Source of the DNA: Streptomyces uncialis
GTDB taxonomy: Bacteria; Actinomycetota; Actinomycetes; Streptomycetales; Streptomycetaceae
NCBI RefSeq assembly: GCF_036250755.1
Contig: NZ_CP109583.1
Coordinates: forward strand, 4,836,001-4,900,000
Length of the DNA: 64,000 nucleotides
Reading direction: 5' to 3'
The translations under genes and the position numbers were made by a program. The notes under the pieces were generated by a model that saw only the letters and a program-made list of their open reading frames with translations, made no database searches and had not been told where the DNA came from. The stretch's first letter is position 1. Each line of letters begins with the position of its first letter. Shown in pieces: positions 61,515 through 64,000 of this stretch.

Positions 61515-61528
61515 GTTCCACGTGAAAC
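61515..61528. promoter_or_regulatory. parS: parS-like site
   Basis: GTTCCACGTGAAAC, one mismatch. Confidence 0.85.
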
Positions 61529-61545
61529 ACCGGGCCCGGTGCTGT

Positions 61546-61559
61546 GTTCCACGTGAAAC
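61546..61559. promoter_or_regulatory. parS: parS-like site
   Basis: GTTCCACGTGAAAC, 31 bases from the preceding one, same orientation and variant. Confidence 0.85.
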
Positions 61560-61749
61560 ACGGCACCGGGCCGGTGAAGGGCGGGGAACGGATGCCTGAC
61601 CCGGCGGCCTTGCCGGCCCCCCGAACAGTCGGCCTGTGCCCATCGGCGGCACCTGCGGGCGCCGGTCAGCGCATGCCCATCAGCGCGTGCTCATCCGCAC
61701 GTGGGCAGCCGTGCCCGACTGCGGGTGCCTGACGGCGCGGGTGGCGGCC

Positions 61750-63093
61750 TCAGCGGGTGGCGCCGGTGACGATCCAGCGGCCGGAGCGGGAACGGAGCCA
61801 GAGGGTGACCATCCGTACCGCCATCATCACGTTCATGGTGATCCAGACGGCGGTGAGACCACCGTCGAAGACAGGGATCAGCAGAGCCATTGGAGTGAAG
61901 ACGGCCAGGGTGACGATCATCGCCCAGGCGAGGTAGGCACCGTCCCCGGCACCCATCAGCACTCCGTCCAGGACGAAGACGATGCCGCAGATCGGCTGGG
62001 CGATCGCCACGACGATCAGTGCGGGAAGGGCGGCGTTCTGTACGGCAGGGTCACTGCTGAAGAGCGGGACGAAGAGCGGCCGGGTGGCGATCACCAGTAC
62101 GCCGAGGACGATCCCGGAGACGACTCCCCACTCGACCATGCGGCGGCAGGCCGCCTTGGCTCCCTCGGGATCGTTCGCTCCGAGGTAGCGCCCGATGATG
62201 GCCTGCCCGGCGATGGCGATCGCGTCGAGCGCGAAGGCCAGCAGGGTCCAGAGGCTCAGGATGATCTGGTGGGCGGCCACATCCGCGTCACCGAGCCGGG
62301 CGGCGACGGCCGTGGCGATCATGGTGATCGCGCGCAGGGAGAGCGTACGGATGAGGAGCGGAGCTCCGGCCTGGGCGGTGGCCCGTATCCCCGCTGCGTC
62401 CGGTCGCAGGGAGGCACCATGGCGTCGGGCTCCCCGGACGACCACGAAGCCGTAGACGGCGGCCATCCCGTACTGAGCGATGACGGTGCCCCAGGCCGAA
62501 CCGGCGATACCGAGGTCGGCGCCGTAGACGAGGACGACGTTGAGGACAGCGTTGGCCGCGAAACCGCCGATGGCGACGTAGAGCGGGGTCCTGGTGTTCT
62601 GAAGGCCCCGCAGTACACCGGTGGCGGCGAGGACGATCAGCATGGCGGGGATGCCCAGCGCCGAGATCCGCAGATAGGTGAGAGCGTAGGGAGTCGCGGT
62701 GTCGGAGGCGCCGAAGAGCTCGACCAGGGCGGGCGCGGCGGGCAAGGTGAGGGCGGTGACGGCCACGCCGAGCAGGATGGCGAGCCAGATACCGTCGATG
62801 CCCTGGCGTATCGCACCGGGGAGATCCCCCGCGCCGACCCGGCGGGCGACCGCGGCGGTGGTGGCGTAGGCGAGGAAGACGAAGACGCTCACCGCGGTCA
62901 GCAGCAGCGCGGACGCGATGGCGAGACCGGCGAGCTGGGCGGTGCCGAGATGGCCGACAATCGCGCTGTCGGTCATCAGGAACAAGGGTTCGGCGACGAG
63001 CGCGCCGAACGCGGGAACGGCGAGCGCGACGATCTCGCGGTCATGCCGTCGGCGGGCAGCCTTGGTCGTCGCGGAAGCCTGTGTCATGGCCAT
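61750..63093 (-). CDS. MATE-family efflux transporter (DinF-like)
   Basis: 447 residues from ATG 63093 (TTG 63096 and ATG 63087 also possible; none has a good ribosome site). Twelve helices in two MATE halves: ALAVPAFGALVAEPLFLMTD, SAIVGHLGTAQLAGLAIA and the mirrored AHQIILSLWTLLAFALDAIA, IAGQAIIGRYLGANDPEGAK. Na+ or H+-driven drug or metabolite export is expected from the family. It stands between rplI and dnaB, a common Streptomyces order. Confidence 0.93.
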   Translation of the reverse strand: MAMTQASATTKAARRRHDREIVALAVPAFGALVAEPLFLMTDSAIVGHLGTAQLAGLAIASALLLTAVSVFVFLAYATTAAVARRVGAGDLPGAIRQGIDGIWLAILLGVAVTALTLPAAPALVELFGASDTATPYALTYLRISALGIPAMLIVLAATGVLRGLQNTRTPLYVAIGGFAANAVLNVVLVYGADLGIAGSAWGTVIAQYGMAAVYGFVVVRGARRHGASLRPDAAGIRATAQAGAPLLIRTLSLRAITMIATAVAARLGDADVAAHQIILSLWTLLAFALDAIAIAGQAIIGRYLGANDPEGAKAACRRMVEWGVVSGIVLGVLVIATRPLFVPLFSSDPAVQNAALPALIVVAIAQPICGIVFVLDGVLMGAGDGAYLAWAMIVTLAVFTPMALLIPVFDGGLTAVWITMNVMMAVRMVTLWLRSRSGRWIVTGATR

Positions 63094-63546
63094 CAATGTA
63101 ATCGTCCACAGGTAAGAGATGCAAGACAGCTAAGACCCTTACTCGTGTTACGCCGGGGCGCGCTGTGGCGTGCGACTCGAACGGATCTTGCTCCGACTGG
63201 GAAAGTTTTTCTTCTGCACAGCCGGTGGATGGGAAAGTGCCAGGTCAGGATGGGTCCGTGGCGGCGGACGAGTGCTTGTTCACAGCGCTGTCCACCGGGT
63301 CGTGCACAGTTTTCAGCGACTTCTCCACAGCGTAGGGGCTGTTATCCACAGAGCCTGTGGATAACCAGATTGGCTGACGGTGCCCGCGGGCCTACCGTGG
63401 TCCGGCGCCCGTCCTGTCCTCCGCTGTCGGAAAGCTCGCAAAACCGACGCGTCGTCACCGGAGTTGGGGCTCTTATTTGTCAGTGTCGTGCCGTAGGAAT
63501 GAGGGGCACGGCGAGGTCCGCTCCGCGGACGGGAGGAGGTGGCCCG
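63094..63546. promoter_or_regulatory. MATE/dnaB divergent region with a cluster of DnaA boxes
   Basis: 453 bases without a gene. Holds DnaA-box-like 9-mers at 63102 (TCGTCCACA), 63276 (TTGTTCACA), 63288 (CTGTCCACC), 63301 (TCGTGCACA), 63322 (TTCTCCACA), 63343 (TTATCCACA, perfect) and 63357 (TGTGGATAA, perfect, inverted). Confidence 0.8.
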
Positions 63547-64000
63547 GTGAGCATTTCCGAGCCCTTGGACGAGCCGTGGGCCGACAGCGGTCCCAGTGAC
63601 CGGCTGCCCGTCTCCCGCCAGCGCGGGGAACGCGGTGAGCGAGGTGAACGCGGCCGAGGCCGTGAGGACCGGCACGACCGGGGCGGCGAAGGGTCTTGGG
63701 AGGGGGGTGGCGGAACCGCCTTCGAGCGGGTGCCCCCGCAGGACCTCGACGCGGAGCAGTCGGTGCTCGGCGGCATGCTCCTGTCCAAGGACGCCATCGC
63801 CGACGTCGTCGAGGTCATCAAGGGCCATGACTTCTACCGGCCCGCACACGAGACGATCTACCAGGCGATCCTCGATCTGTACGCGAAGGGGGAGCCCGCC
63901 GACCCGATCACGGTCGCCGCGGAGCTGGTCAAGCGCGGTGAGATCACCAAGGTGGGCGGTGCCTCGTATCTGCACGGGCTGGTGCAGACGGTGCCCACGG
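63547..64000 (+). CDS. dnaB: Replicative DNA helicase DnaB (5' part)
   Basis: Starts at GTG 63547 with GGGAGGAGGT upstream and runs off the window (151 codons seen). After a disordered, Arg/Gly-rich N-terminal extension (QRGERGERGERGRGRE) comes the conserved DnaB N-terminal domain: VPPQDLDAEQSVLGGMLLSK, GHDFYRPAHETIYQAILDLY, DPITVAAELVKRGEI, and GGASYLHGLVQTVPT. It unwinds DNA at the fork. Not listed by simple ATG searches because it uses GTG. Confidence 0.95.
   Translation, partial: MSISEPLDEPWADSGPSDRLPVSRQRGERGERGERGRGREDRHDRGGEGSWEGGGGTAFERVPPQDLDAEQSVLGGMLLSKDAIADVVEVIKGHDFYRPAHETIYQAILDLYAKGEPADPITVAAELVKRGEITKVGGASYLHGLVQTVPT

Overview
The window is the chromosomal replication-origin region of a Streptomyces or a very close relative. 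The evidence is the very high GC content, the gene order gyrA-gyrB-dciA-recF-gnd-dnaN-oriC-dnaA-rpmH-rnpA-yidD-yidC-rsmG-parA-parB, the trxA-trxB-anti-SigM-sigM-murJ block, and twelve parS-type ParB sites. Almost everything is core genome. I saw no insertion sequence, prophage, CRISPR array or biosynthetic cluster.

Left part (1-15 kb): a secreted beta-propeller-like protein (cut by the window edge); an ECF sigma factor (SigK type) with its RskA-type anti-sigma, followed by a membrane molybdopterin oxidoreductase and a fasciclin lipoprotein; tRNA-Ala; a helix-turn-helix protein with a tail-anchored Ser/Thr kinase; an uncharacterised secreted/membrane protein; a DLW-39 peptide; a His-rich secreted protein; then about 1.1 kb of strongly strand-skewed DNA that looks non-coding.

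Replication core (15-32 kb): tRNA-Ile, a DUF3566 membrane protein, gyrA, gyrB, dciA, recF, gnd and dnaN, all leftward. Then oriC with about 19 DnaA-box-like 9-mers, and dnaA (leftward), divergent from rpmH, rnpA, yidD, yidC, a Jag/R3H protein and rsmG. The dnaN-proximal edge of oriC has three TAG trinucleotides, a GC run and two tandem DnaA boxes, the layout of the basal unwinding system described in Bacillus subtilis.

Segregation and envelope part (32-59 kb): parA-parB, an acetyltransferase, trxB-trxA behind a SigR-type promoter, sigM with its anti-sigma, a pseudokinase membrane protein and murJ (fused as one protein in mycobacteria), a DUF6049 membrane protein, CCA-adding enzyme, an MFS transporter, PadR regulator with inositol-1-phosphate synthase, a bifunctional penicillin-binding protein, a GT87 mannosyltransferase-like protein, an alanine-racemase-like protein and FemX. 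Many of these act in lipid II, peptidoglycan or phosphoinositide metabolism. Right end (59-64 kb): rpsF-ssb-rpsR-rplI, a MATE transporter and the start of dnaB, preceded by a second cluster of DnaA boxes.

No wholly new system is obvious. The most interesting signals are in the non-coding DNA: parS sites built into perfect inverted repeats at gene ends, parS only on the parAB side of oriC, the candidate origin-unwinding element, the DnaA-box cluster before dnaB, and several repeat arrays.
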